Shown here: positions 49,242 through 57,040 of the stretch, one piece after another
How positions within the stretch are numbered: the stretch's first letter is position 1
Layout: each line of letters opens with the position of its first letter
Source of the DNA: Luteolibacter algae
GTDB taxonomy: Bacteria; Verrucomicrobiota; Verrucomicrobiia; Verrucomicrobiales; Akkermansiaceae
Assembly (NCBI RefSeq): GCF_042683045.1
Contig: NZ_JBHUIT010000008.1
Coordinates: 62,001 to 126,000, forward strand
Direction: 5' to 3'
Length of the DNA stretch: 64,000 bases
Translations under genes and position numbers: made by a program
The notes under the pieces: generated by a model
Database searches by the model: none
Seen by the model: only the letters and a program-made list of their open reading frames with translations
Told to the model about the DNA's origin: nothing

Positions 49242-49436
49242 TCAAAATCCATCCTTCAACTCCCAAACGAAATGAAAACCTTCTCCGCGTTTGTCTCCGG
49301 GGACAGGAATCAGGCCCTCAAAATCTGCGCTTGACGGGGAACCGGGATACGGATTGTGTTGCGCCCAACACACCAGATCGTGGGCAGTCGCCGACCAAAC
49401 CACGAACATCCGGAAACAACCATTCTTCCAAAGCAC
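49242..49436 (-). CDS. Possible small protein upstream of pyrC
   Basis: A 64-codon ATG-to-TGA frame that ends 17 nt before the pyrC start on the same strand. The product is aromatic-rich (MFVVWSATAHDLVCWAQHNPYPGSP and a WELKDGF end) with no signal peptide. Codon use looks like that of neighbours, and there is no opposing gene, so it may be real and co-transcribed with pyrC. I do not recognise it. Confidence 0.35.
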   Translation of the reverse strand: MLWKNGCFRMFVVWSATAHDLVCWAQHNPYPGSPSSADFEGLIPVPGDKRGEGFHFVWELKDGF

Positions 49437-49442
49437 GTCGTT

Positions 49443-50378
49443 ATGTTTCTGATCATTATTGGTGGGTTATTGTTATTTTTTGGAGCCGAGGGTCTTGTCC
49501 GTGGTAGTGCGAGCCTTGCGTTACGCCTTGGAGTTCACCCATTGATCGCCGGCCTGACTGTGGTCGCTTTCGGGACCAGTGCTCCGGAGCTGAGCGTTAG
49601 TGTATCCGCCGCTTTGGAGGGCCGGGGAGGGATAGCCATCGGTAATATCGTCGGATCCAATATTTTCAATATCGCGGTCATTCTGGGAATTGCCTCGCTT
49701 ATCAACCCGCTTGGCATCCATCTTGATATTTTGAAACGCGATATTCCCGTTTTGATTGGCACATCGCTGGTTGGCATGTTTCTGATCGCTTCCGGAAATG
49801 TCACAAGAGTTGCGGGTATTCTGCTGGTGATCGGCCTATTGATCTATCTTTTTTTCACGATCAAAGCCGCGCGGAAGAGCTTTGCCGCATCGGGAGCGCC
49901 ACCCGGAGAGGTTGATCTCCAGCCATCGAAGTCGATTCTGATCGATCTCGTCTTCGTGGCCGGAGGACTGGCGCTGCTCGTCTACGGATCCGGGCTATTT
50001 GTTGATGGTGCCACCTTCCTCGCTAAAAAAATCGGAATTTCGGATGCAATCATCGGACTGACGATCGTTGCCGCCGGGACAAGTCTCCCTGAATTGGCCA
50101 CGAGCGTGGTTGCCGCTTTCAGAAAGCAGTCGGACATCGCTATCGGGAACGTTGTCGGCTCAAATATTTTCAACATCCTCTGTATCCTGGGCCTCACAGC
50201 ATCCGTTTCCGGAGATATCGATTCCTCCGGGTTCGAGCTGCGGGATGGATTGGTAATGCTGGGGCTGAGCTGCCTTCTATTGCCATTTTCGATGAGCGGA
50301 ATGAAAATTTCCCGCTGGGAAGGCAGCGTATTGCTTCTCTGCTATCTGGGTTACCTGATGGTGCTTTGGCCCCGCTGA
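49443..50378 (+). CDS. Na+/Ca2+ (CaCA) antiporter
   Basis: A 311-residue membrane protein with ten helices expected. Two inverted alpha repeats are visible: AFGTSAPELSVSVSAALEGRGGIAIGNIVGSNIFN and AAGTSLPELATSVVAAFRKQSDIAIGNVVGSNIFN. These GTSxPE and GNxxGSNxFN motifs bind the cations. The start MFLIIIGG at 49443 fits the first helix. It is of the YrbG type, exchanging Ca2+ (or another divalent cation) for Na+ at the inner membrane. Confidence 0.93.
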   Translation: MFLIIIGGLLLFFGAEGLVRGSASLALRLGVHPLIAGLTVVAFGTSAPELSVSVSAALEGRGGIAIGNIVGSNIFNIAVILGIASLINPLGIHLDILKRDIPVLIGTSLVGMFLIASGNVTRVAGILLVIGLLIYLFFTIKAARKSFAASGAPPGEVDLQPSKSILIDLVFVAGGLALLVYGSGLFVDGATFLAKKIGISDAIIGLTIVAAGTSLPELATSVVAAFRKQSDIAIGNVVGSNIFNILCILGLTASVSGDIDSSGFELRDGLVMLGLSCLLLPFSMSGMKISRWEGSVLLLCYLGYLMVLWPR

Positions 50379-50386
50379 ATGGAATT

Positions 50387-50761
50387 TCAGCGATTCCGGA
50401 GAATCTCGTTGTTGTCTCCCATGAGGAGGTTTTTCGGTTTCAATGGGGTATCGGAGTAACCGAAAGCCATGATCGCCACCCGTTCTCCCTTTTTGATGAG
50501 GTGTGCGGCACCACCGTTGATGAGAATTTTCCCGGTGTTTGGCGGACCTTCGAGAACGTAGGTCTCAAGCCGTGCGCCGGTGGTAATGGAGGCAACCAGG
50601 ACCTTCTCGCCGGGCCATAAATCGGCTGCATCCATCAGATCGCGGGGGATTTCGATACTGCCCTCGTATTCGACATCAGCCTCGGTGATGACTGCGCGGT
50701 GGAGCTTTGACTTCAGGACCTCACGGACCCAGAGCTTGCCTGATGCTTGATCGCCATTCAT
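50387..50761 (-). CDS. panD: Aspartate 1-decarboxylase
   Basis: A 124-residue enzyme that makes beta-alanine for pantothenate. KSKLHRAVITEADVEYEGSIEIP carries the self-cleavage site (Gly-Ser in YEGS), the Ser becoming the pyruvoyl group. Start at ATG 50761; TTG at 50800 opens the same frame but lacks homology. It ends an operon-like run trpE, trpG, rsmE, panD on the minus strand, with 42 nt between rsmE and panD starts/stops. Confidence 0.93.
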   Translation of the reverse strand: MNGDQASGKLWVREVLKSKLHRAVITEADVEYEGSIEIPRDLMDAADLWPGEKVLVASITTGARLETYVLEGPPNTGKILINGGAAHLIKKGERVAIMAFGYSDTPLKPKNLLMGDNNEILRNR

Positions 50762-50803
50762 TTCGGGGGGAACGAACACCTTGGAAGGCGTTCTAGTCAA
50801 GTT

Positions 50804-51517
50804 TTAGATGTATTGGAAACGAATCGCGGAGAGGCAGAGCATCGTCGCCGTCTCCACCCGGAGAACCAGATTTCCCAGGGTGACCGGGATGAAGCCGGCG
50901 GCGATCGCGGCGGTGGTTTCATCTTCGGAAAAATCTCCCTCCGGACCAATTGCCACGGTGATCGCCTCCAGATCCGGATGCGACTGGAGTGTTTCGCGGA
51001 AATTTTTCGGATTTTCCGCAAGAGACGCCAGAATTTTCAGCTCGGCTGTGTCCTGGTTGGCGATCCATTGGGTGAAATCAAGTGGATCCTCAATAATTGG
51101 AATCGTGTCCTGTCCGCACTGCTTGCAGGCTTCCAGAGCGATGCGGCGCCATTTTTCCGCCTTGTCATCGCCAGGGCTGACGATGGTGTGGCGGGTGACG
51201 AGCGGTTGGATTTTTGAAACACCCAGCTCGACGGCTTTTTGAACGATCCACTCCATGTTTTTTCCTTTTGGAATCGCTTGGGCGAGCGTGATTTCCGGTA
51301 GCGGCGTGTCGTGTGATTCGGCAAGCTCCAACATCAGATCGACGCGTTGCTTGGAAACACTGAGCACCTTCGCTTCGGCACGACTGCCGCGGCCATCGAA
51401 AACCGTGATCGTCTGGCCTGGCTGGATCCGAAGCACCTGGGCGAGGTGCTTGGCTTCAGTCCCGTCGAGGAACGGGGTTTCAGTCCATTGTTCCGGAGGA
51501 AGGTGAAAGCGTGGCAT
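50804..51517 (-). CDS. rsmE: 16S rRNA (uracil1498-N3)-methyltransferase
   Basis: A 237-residue SPOUT-class enzyme. The N-terminal PUA-like lead (FHLPPEQWTETPFLDGTEAKHLAQVLRIQPGQTITVFDG) is followed by the SPOUT knot: GKNMEWIVQKAVELGVSKIQPLVTRHT, VAIGPEGDFSEDE (SAM-binding GPEG) and VTLGNLVLRVETA. It modifies U1498 in the 30S decoding site. It lies 77 nt after trpG on the same strand. Confidence 0.95.
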   Translation of the reverse strand: MPRFHLPPEQWTETPFLDGTEAKHLAQVLRIQPGQTITVFDGRGSRAEAKVLSVSKQRVDLMLELAESHDTPLPEITLAQAIPKGKNMEWIVQKAVELGVSKIQPLVTRHTIVSPGDDKAEKWRRIALEACKQCGQDTIPIIEDPLDFTQWIANQDTAELKILASLAENPKNFRETLQSHPDLEAITVAIGPEGDFSEDETTAAIAAGFIPVTLGNLVLRVETATMLCLSAIRFQYI

Positions 51518-51594
51518 GGTGGGAAAAGGGAGAGGAAGCGTTTGGTGGGAAAGCGGTGAACGGTCTTCGAGAAAGCACCCCCGGAAAGCTGGGC

Positions 51595-52158
51595 TTAGAG
51601 GCTGAGGAAAGTTTCGAGAATTTGTTTTCCGTTCTCCGTGAGTATCGATTCCGGGTGGAACTGGACACCATGCACTGGGTGTTCCTTATGGCGCAGGCCC
51701 ATGATCTCCTGTTCCTCGGTCCAAGCGGTGATTTCCAGACAATCCGGCAGAGTCTCACGCTTCACGATGAGTGAGTGATAGCGGGTGGCCTCGAAAGGAT
51801 TCGGCAGATTGGCGAAGACACTTTTGCCGTTGTGATGGATTGCCGAGGTTTTGCCATGCATCAGCCTGTCGGCGCGGACGACATCGCCTCCGTAGACTTG
51901 TCCGATGGATTGATGGCCGAGGCAGACGCCAAGGATGGGAGTCGTCTGACCGAGCTCCCGGATGAGATCAAGGGAGATGCCGGCTTCGTTAGGCGTGCAT
52001 GGGCCGGGGGAGATACAGATTCTTTCCGGAGCGAGCTTTTTCACGTCTTCAACGCTCAGGGCGTCGTTGCGGAAAATTTTCATCTCCACACCCAGTTCGC
52101 CGAAATATTGGACAAGGTTATAGGTGAAGGAATCGTAGTTGTCTAAGATGAGGAGCAT
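51595..52158 (-). CDS. trpG: Anthranilate/aminodeoxychorismate synthase, glutamine amidotransferase component
   Basis: A 187-residue class I amidotransferase. The nucleophile is in ILGVCLGHQSIGQVYGG (Cys) and the His-Glu pair is in VHGVQFHPESI. It supplies ammonia to TrpE. The ATG at 52158 starts MLLILDNYDSFTYNLVQYF, the family's usual N-terminus; the frame upstream to 52422 overlaps trpE and is not conserved. The pairing with trpE favours the TrpG assignment; PabA activity cannot be excluded. Confidence 0.94.
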   Translation of the reverse strand: MLLILDNYDSFTYNLVQYFGELGVEMKIFRNDALSVEDVKKLAPERICISPGPCTPNEAGISLDLIRELGQTTPILGVCLGHQSIGQVYGGDVVRADRLMHGKTSAIHHNGKSVFANLPNPFEATRYHSLIVKRETLPDCLEITAWTEEQEIMGLRHKEHPVHGVQFHPESILTENGKQILETFLSL

Positions 52159-52202
52159 GGGAAAAGTCGGTGCTTGGTGATCGTTTAAGGGTAAGAGGTC
52201 GG

Positions 52203-53702
52203 TCAATCCTCGATGGTCTTCGCCAAGGCGATGGCGCGGAGCAGGGCTTTGGATTTGTTGACGGTTTCGTTGTATTCGTAGGTTGGATCGGAGTCTGCGA
52301 CGACTCCCGCGCCAGCCTGGACATGGGCTTTGCCGTCTTTTAGTAGGCAAGTCCGCAGGGTGATGCAGGAATCGTGCGAGCCATCGAAGCCGAAATAACC
52401 AACAGCTCCGGCGTAGGCGCAACGTTTGTTTTTTTCCAATGAGTTGATGATCTGCATCGCGCGGATTTTTGGTGCGCCGGATACCGTCCCCGCCGGGAAC
52501 GTGGCGCGAAGCACATCGTAGGCGGAATGTTCGGGATCGAGCACGCCGGAGACGTTCGAGACGATATGCATGACGTGGGAGTAGCGCTCGATAATCATGA
52601 AATCATCGACCAAAACCTTGCCGTGCTGCGCGATACGGCCGACGTCATTTCTGGCCAGATCGACAAGCATGAGGTGCTCGGCACGTTCCTTGGGGTCTGC
52701 CAGAAGCTCGGCGGCTAGGGCATCGTCTTCCTCCTGGGTTTTGCCCCTCCAGCGGGTGCCGGCAATCGGACGGATATCGATGCGGCCACGGATGGAACGG
52801 ACATGGACTTCCGGAGAGGAGCCGACGAGCGCGAAGTCTTCCATTTCCAGAATAAACATGTAGGGCGATGGGTTGACATGGCGGAGCGCACGGTAGAGAT
52901 CGACCGGGGATTGATCGAAGGGCACGGTAAAGCGCTGGCTCGGAACGAACTGGAAGATATCGCCGGCCGCGATGAATTCCTTGCCATCGCGGACGATTTG
53001 CTCGTATTCGGCCTGGGTCGTATTACTTTCGGCGGGTTCGTCGGTGATCTTCGCGAGGCCGTTGAGCGCCGGGACGTGGAGCGGGCGGTTGAGTATTTCG
53101 ATGATGGAGGCAATTCGCCCGGAGGCTGTCGCGTAGGCCTCGGCGGGGGAGGCGTGCTCATCGAGAAAAGCATTGGCGATGATCTGCAGGCGGCGGAGGC
53201 GATGATCGAAAACCAGTAAGGTATCCGCGAGCATGAACAGAGCATCCGGCACGCCGAGGGGATCCGAAGGTGGCTCGCCCAGAGATGGCTCGAACTGGCG
53301 AATCGCATCGTAGGCAAGGTAGCCGACCATTCCGCCCGAGAAAGGTGGTAGTGCGGGATTTTCCACGGGTTTGAAGGCTGCCATTTCACGCTCGAGCGCT
53401 GCGAGAACATCATCCGGAGCAGTTAAAGAGCGGGTTTTGCTCCCGTCTTTGATGGTGATTTCCTTACCATGGGCAGTGAAAATACGTTTTGGTCCGGAGC
53501 CAACGATGGACCAGCGTCCGCCTTTGTCAGTTGCTTCGGCAGACTCGAGAAGGAAGGAATTTTTCGTGTCGCGGAGCTTGAGGTAAGCGGAGATGGGTGT
53601 TTCGAAATCTGCGGCAAGCTGAGTGAAAACAGGGATCACGTTTCCTTGTTTTGAAAATTGCTCGAAGGCTTCGATGGATGGCTCGACGGGTAAATGACTC
53701 AC
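52203..53702 (-). CDS. trpE: Anthranilate synthase component I
   Basis: A 499-residue chorismate-binding enzyme, the first step of tryptophan synthesis. The C-terminal catalytic part shows PIAGTRWRGKTQEEDDALAAELLADPKERAEHLMLVDLARNDVGR and IERYSHVMHIVSNVSG, followed by FPAGTVSGAPKIRAMQII, all diagnostic. The N-terminal LLESAEATDKGGRWSIVG segment corresponds to the Trp feedback site. It is followed 44 nt later by trpG. No leader peptide with tandem Trp codons was seen. Confidence 0.95.
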   Translation of the reverse strand: MSHLPVEPSIEAFEQFSKQGNVIPVFTQLAADFETPISAYLKLRDTKNSFLLESAEATDKGGRWSIVGSGPKRIFTAHGKEITIKDGSKTRSLTAPDDVLAALEREMAAFKPVENPALPPFSGGMVGYLAYDAIRQFEPSLGEPPSDPLGVPDALFMLADTLLVFDHRLRRLQIIANAFLDEHASPAEAYATASGRIASIIEILNRPLHVPALNGLAKITDEPAESNTTQAEYEQIVRDGKEFIAAGDIFQFVPSQRFTVPFDQSPVDLYRALRHVNPSPYMFILEMEDFALVGSSPEVHVRSIRGRIDIRPIAGTRWRGKTQEEDDALAAELLADPKERAEHLMLVDLARNDVGRIAQHGKVLVDDFMIIERYSHVMHIVSNVSGVLDPEHSAYDVLRATFPAGTVSGAPKIRAMQIINSLEKNKRCAYAGAVGYFGFDGSHDSCITLRTCLLKDGKAHVQAGAGVVADSDPTYEYNETVNKSKALLRAIALAKTIED

Positions 53703-53806
53703 GGGCGGGAGGATGGTGCAGAAAGTGGCGCTTGGTCAATGTTGATGGCGGAAAGCATGTTGGTTTCCGGCTTTGCATTTTTTCCTAATGCAGGGATGTT
53801 TGGCGC

Positions 53807-55093
53807 GTGGAGATTGCGTTGGAAGATTTGAAGAAGGCTCTGCCGGAAGGCGGATTGTTTGGCGGTGGAAACTGGCAGTGGTCCCCGCAGCCCCTGAAGC
53901 TCAGTGCTGCCGAGGCACGGGAAATGACATCCCTGGGCCATCCACTGGCAAAGTTCCAGCAGGCGAGTGATATGCTGTATCGGCGGTCTGCGGCGGGAAA
54001 AATCGCCCCGTGGCTGGCTGAACTGCTCGATCAGGGAAAGCCGGACTGGCTGGCCGGGCTGCAGCGGGAGGGAGGGATGGCAGAGCAATTTCCGCGCGTC
54101 ATCCGCCCGGATCTGATTTTGGCAAAAGGCCATTTCGCGGCAAGTGAGCTCGATAGCGTGCCGGGCGGGATGGGAATCACCGCATGGCTTTCGAAGGTCT
54201 ACGCAGACGCCGGTTTTGAAGTGCTCGGCGGGCCGGATGGGATGGTGGAAGGTTTCCGCTCTCTTATGCCGGACGGTGGCGATATCCTGGTGTCGGAGGA
54301 ATCCAGGGATTATCGTCCGGAAATGGATTGGCTGGCTTCCCGGCTTGGGGATGGCTGGAAGACCGAAGCGGCAGAGAGCTACGTGGAAAACGGACGGGAC
54401 GTTTACCGCTTTTTTGAAAATTTTGATTGGAAGGCAATCCCGGGTTTCCGCGATCTGGCCGGGAAATCAGCGAAAGGCGAAATCAATGTCACGCCACCCT
54501 TCAAACCGCACCTGGAGGAAAAACTGTGGCTGGCACTTTTGTGGTCACCCTCGTTGAAAAAGCTCTGGGAGCAAACGATGCGGGGAAGCCATTTGCAGAG
54601 ATTGAGAAATCTCGTTCCCTTTGGTTGGGTGATCGATCCCGAGCCTTTGCCTCCGCATGCGGCGTTGCCGAAACTGGATGTCCATTCGTGGAAAGAAGTC
54701 GCCGACTTTTCCCAGAAGGAACGCCAGCTGGTATTGAAGATCAGTGGGTTCCACGAATCCGCCTGGGGCTCTCGCGGGGTTTTCATCGGCCACGATCTTT
54801 CCGCCCAAGAGTGGAAGGAACGGCTGGATACTGCTCTGAAGCAGACGGGCGAGCAAGCATGGCTGATGCAGGAATTTCACGAAGGCCGGCGCTTCGAGCA
54901 TCCGATTTATCAGGAGGATGGCAGCGTGAAAATGGTCGATGTGCGCGCCCGGCTATGTCCGTATTTTTTCACCGATAGGAATGGCGAGACTTCGTTTGGC
55001 GGCTGTCTGGCAACGCTGGTTCCCGCGGATAAGAAAAAAATCCATGGAATGAGTGACGGAGTTCTGGTCCCTTGCATAATTGGCGAGGATTAA
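53807..55093 (+). CDS. Conserved-looking hypothetical protein, 428 residues
   Basis: A GTG-started 428-residue soluble protein with no signal peptide or helix. Its C-terminal third contains QLVLKISGFHESAWGSRGVFIGHDLSAQEWKERLDTALKQTGEQAWLMQEFHEGRRF and then VDVRARLCPYFFTDRNGETSFGGCLATLVP, which superficially resembles the nucleotide-binding half of ATP-grasp proteins. I cannot place it in a family. It is divergent from trpE and convergent with a small minus-strand frame. Confidence 0.6.
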   Translation: MEIALEDLKKALPEGGLFGGGNWQWSPQPLKLSAAEAREMTSLGHPLAKFQQASDMLYRRSAAGKIAPWLAELLDQGKPDWLAGLQREGGMAEQFPRVIRPDLILAKGHFAASELDSVPGGMGITAWLSKVYADAGFEVLGGPDGMVEGFRSLMPDGGDILVSEESRDYRPEMDWLASRLGDGWKTEAAESYVENGRDVYRFFENFDWKAIPGFRDLAGKSAKGEINVTPPFKPHLEEKLWLALLWSPSLKKLWEQTMRGSHLQRLRNLVPFGWVIDPEPLPPHAALPKLDVHSWKEVADFSQKERQLVLKISGFHESAWGSRGVFIGHDLSAQEWKERLDTALKQTGEQAWLMQEFHEGRRFEHPIYQEDGSVKMVDVRARLCPYFFTDRNGETSFGGCLATLVPADKKKIHGMSDGVLVPCIIGED

Positions 55094-55115
55094 CGCATGA
55101 AAAGGTGGCCGGAAT

Positions 55116-55259
55116 CTAGGATTTTCCGGCGATAATGTGATCGTGGATTTGGGAGCTGAGCTCATCTATGTGAGAGCTCAACCTATGGGTAAGTGCCGTC
55201 AGCTCGGAGTCGCGTTTCATGAGCTCTACCATGGGCTTCAGCTGCTCTTCGGATTCCAC
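55116..55259 (-). CDS. Possible small coiled-coil protein
   Basis: A 47-codon frame (GTG at 55259) ends at TAG 55116. The product is amphipathic and heptad-like (KPMVELMKRDSELTALTHRLSSHIDELSSQIHDHI). The same frame stays open upstream across the end of the pyrophosphatase gene, so the real start is unclear, and it may not be expressed. Confidence 0.3.
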   Translation of the reverse strand: MESEEQLKPMVELMKRDSELTALTHRLSSHIDELSSQIHDHIIAGKS

Positions 55260-55321
55260 TTGGCGCTGCGAGGAGATGGCGGCGATATCTTCACCGCAGT
55301 GCCGCAAAGATATGGAAGGCT

Positions 55322-57019
55322 CTAGGAATCCTCTGATGGCTGTAGATGCGCGTGCTCGATCGCCTCGCAAACCGCCGGAAAGATCTGGCGTTTACGCGAG
55401 ACCACGCCGGGTGCGACATAGAGGTTATCATCCAGACGATTGAACGGAAGTCCTGCCACGATGCTCTCTTTACCGACTGCGAGGACCATACTTTTGAGCA
55501 GGGCGACGTCCGTGATTACCAGAACGGCGATGTCATATTTATTAGCATCCAGTAGATCCTTTAACGCTTTTTCCAGCTCTTCCCGGCGTGCTTTGAATCC
55601 ATGGAGATCCCGTTCCTCCACTTGCGAGATACTCAGGAACGTGCCTTGTTCATTGAACTCCTTGCGGTCCGAGTTGAGGATTTCATCTGCGGTGCCGTTG
55701 GCGATCAACGAGCCGACGGCAAAAAATTCCTCCGCGAACTCTTTGGCATCAACCCGGGCGATGCCGCTCAGCCAGGTGAGCATTTTTCGATCAAGTTTTG
55801 TCGTTGTCGGTGAGGTCAGGCAAAGGGTGTCCGAGACGATTCCGCCGCAGAGGCAGAGTGCGACGGAAGGTGAAGGAATGAGATCCCGGTGGAAAAATTT
55901 CCGCGCGACGAGTGTGCAGGTGGAGCCCACAGGTTCGTTCAGGTAGCGAATGGGCTCGCGTGAAACGAGGTCTCCGGAAAGCCGGTGGTGATCGATGACC
56001 TCAGTGATTGTCGCTTCCTCGATCCCGGAAACCGCCTGGGCGTATTCGTTGTGATCGACGAGGGCGAAACGCAGTTTCGGGGGATCGACCAGATCGGATT
56101 TTGCCAATACGCCAAGCATCGTATTTGTGCCCAGCTCCATGACTGGAAACAAGTCCTGATCGACGGTGACGAGTTGTTTGCGGATTTTTGAAACCGGCTC
56201 ATTCTCGCGGATGGAGATGAAATTGGTTTCCATCACGTGTTGGACGGTTCGTGAACAGCGGATCAGCGTATTCGCACTCGCGGTATCCTGCCGGCAGCGC
56301 AAAAGCACTGTGCCTTTGGCAATGGCGAAGTCTTTAATCTCCTGGGAAATCTGATTGCTGCCGGTAACCAGCAAGGCTCTTGCACCCTTTTCGATTGCAA
56401 GCCGCTGGACGATTGGGCGGTCGCCGCAGATTACCAGGAAGCGCTGGATATTGCCCTCATTGGTCGCCTGTTTGAGACGGGACTCCACCGTCTGCTGGGA
56501 GGAGGCGCCGACGAGGAGAATCAGATCTTCCTCCGCATCACTGTCGCAGATCGTCGCGCCGTGGCTTTCCGCTCCGAGGGTCGCGGCCAGGTTGTTGAGC
56601 GAGGCATGGACTGTCCGGACGCTGATTCCCTCGGTGTTTTCCGGCAGTAGGAGCTTGAGAAGATTGATATACTGCAGCATTCCGATGACTTTTCCATCGT
56701 CCATCACCACCGGCACGCAGCGGATGGAAGCTGCCAACATGCGGTTGTAGGCGACAAGGAATGTATCGGTGGGGCGGACCTGGATGATCTCGCGCTTGCA
56801 GATCATGCCGGCATCCGTGCGAGCGTCGGTCAAAAGGACCGGAGCCTCACAACCCGCCTTTTCCAAGACCCATTTCGTGCGTTGGGAAACCTCTCCACAG
56901 CGTGCTGCGACGGCTTCGGGTTCTTCTCCGCAGGCGCGTAGAAGGGCGGCGTGACCGATGGCAGAGCATACGGCATCGGTGTCAGGGTTTTTATGCCCAA
57001 TAACGTAAAATGGAGACAT
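55322..57019 (-). CDS. ppaC: Manganese-dependent inorganic pyrophosphatase with CBS and DRTGG domains
   Basis: A 565-residue DHH family enzyme. The N-terminal catalytic half shows GHKNPDTDAVCSAI (metal ligands) and the later TEVIDHHRLSGDL (DHH motif). Between them is an insertion with CBS-type segments (residues 65-125 and about 260-310) and a DRTGG domain (around 140-250), the regulatory arrangement of the CBS-PPase group, which is controlled by adenine nucleotides. It hydrolyses PPi. It is the third gene of the ptsN-like, argS, ppaC run. Confidence 0.9.
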   Translation of the reverse strand: MSPFYVIGHKNPDTDAVCSAIGHAALLRACGEEPEAVAARCGEVSQRTKWVLEKAGCEAPVLLTDARTDAGMICKREIIQVRPTDTFLVAYNRMLAASIRCVPVVMDDGKVIGMLQYINLLKLLLPENTEGISVRTVHASLNNLAATLGAESHGATICDSDAEEDLILLVGASSQQTVESRLKQATNEGNIQRFLVICGDRPIVQRLAIEKGARALLVTGSNQISQEIKDFAIAKGTVLLRCRQDTASANTLIRCSRTVQHVMETNFISIRENEPVSKIRKQLVTVDQDLFPVMELGTNTMLGVLAKSDLVDPPKLRFALVDHNEYAQAVSGIEEATITEVIDHHRLSGDLVSREPIRYLNEPVGSTCTLVARKFFHRDLIPSPSVALCLCGGIVSDTLCLTSPTTTKLDRKMLTWLSGIARVDAKEFAEEFFAVGSLIANGTADEILNSDRKEFNEQGTFLSISQVEERDLHGFKARREELEKALKDLLDANKYDIAVLVITDVALLKSMVLAVGKESIVAGLPFNRLDDNLYVAPGVVSRKRQIFPAVCEAIEHAHLQPSEDS

Positions 57020-57040
57020 GATCTTGCTAAACTATGAATG

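Noticed and set aside
54682..54691. CCATTCGTGG, a 10-bp match to the cassette end
   Set aside because: It lies inside a coding frame, has no partner repeat nearby, and is expected by chance.
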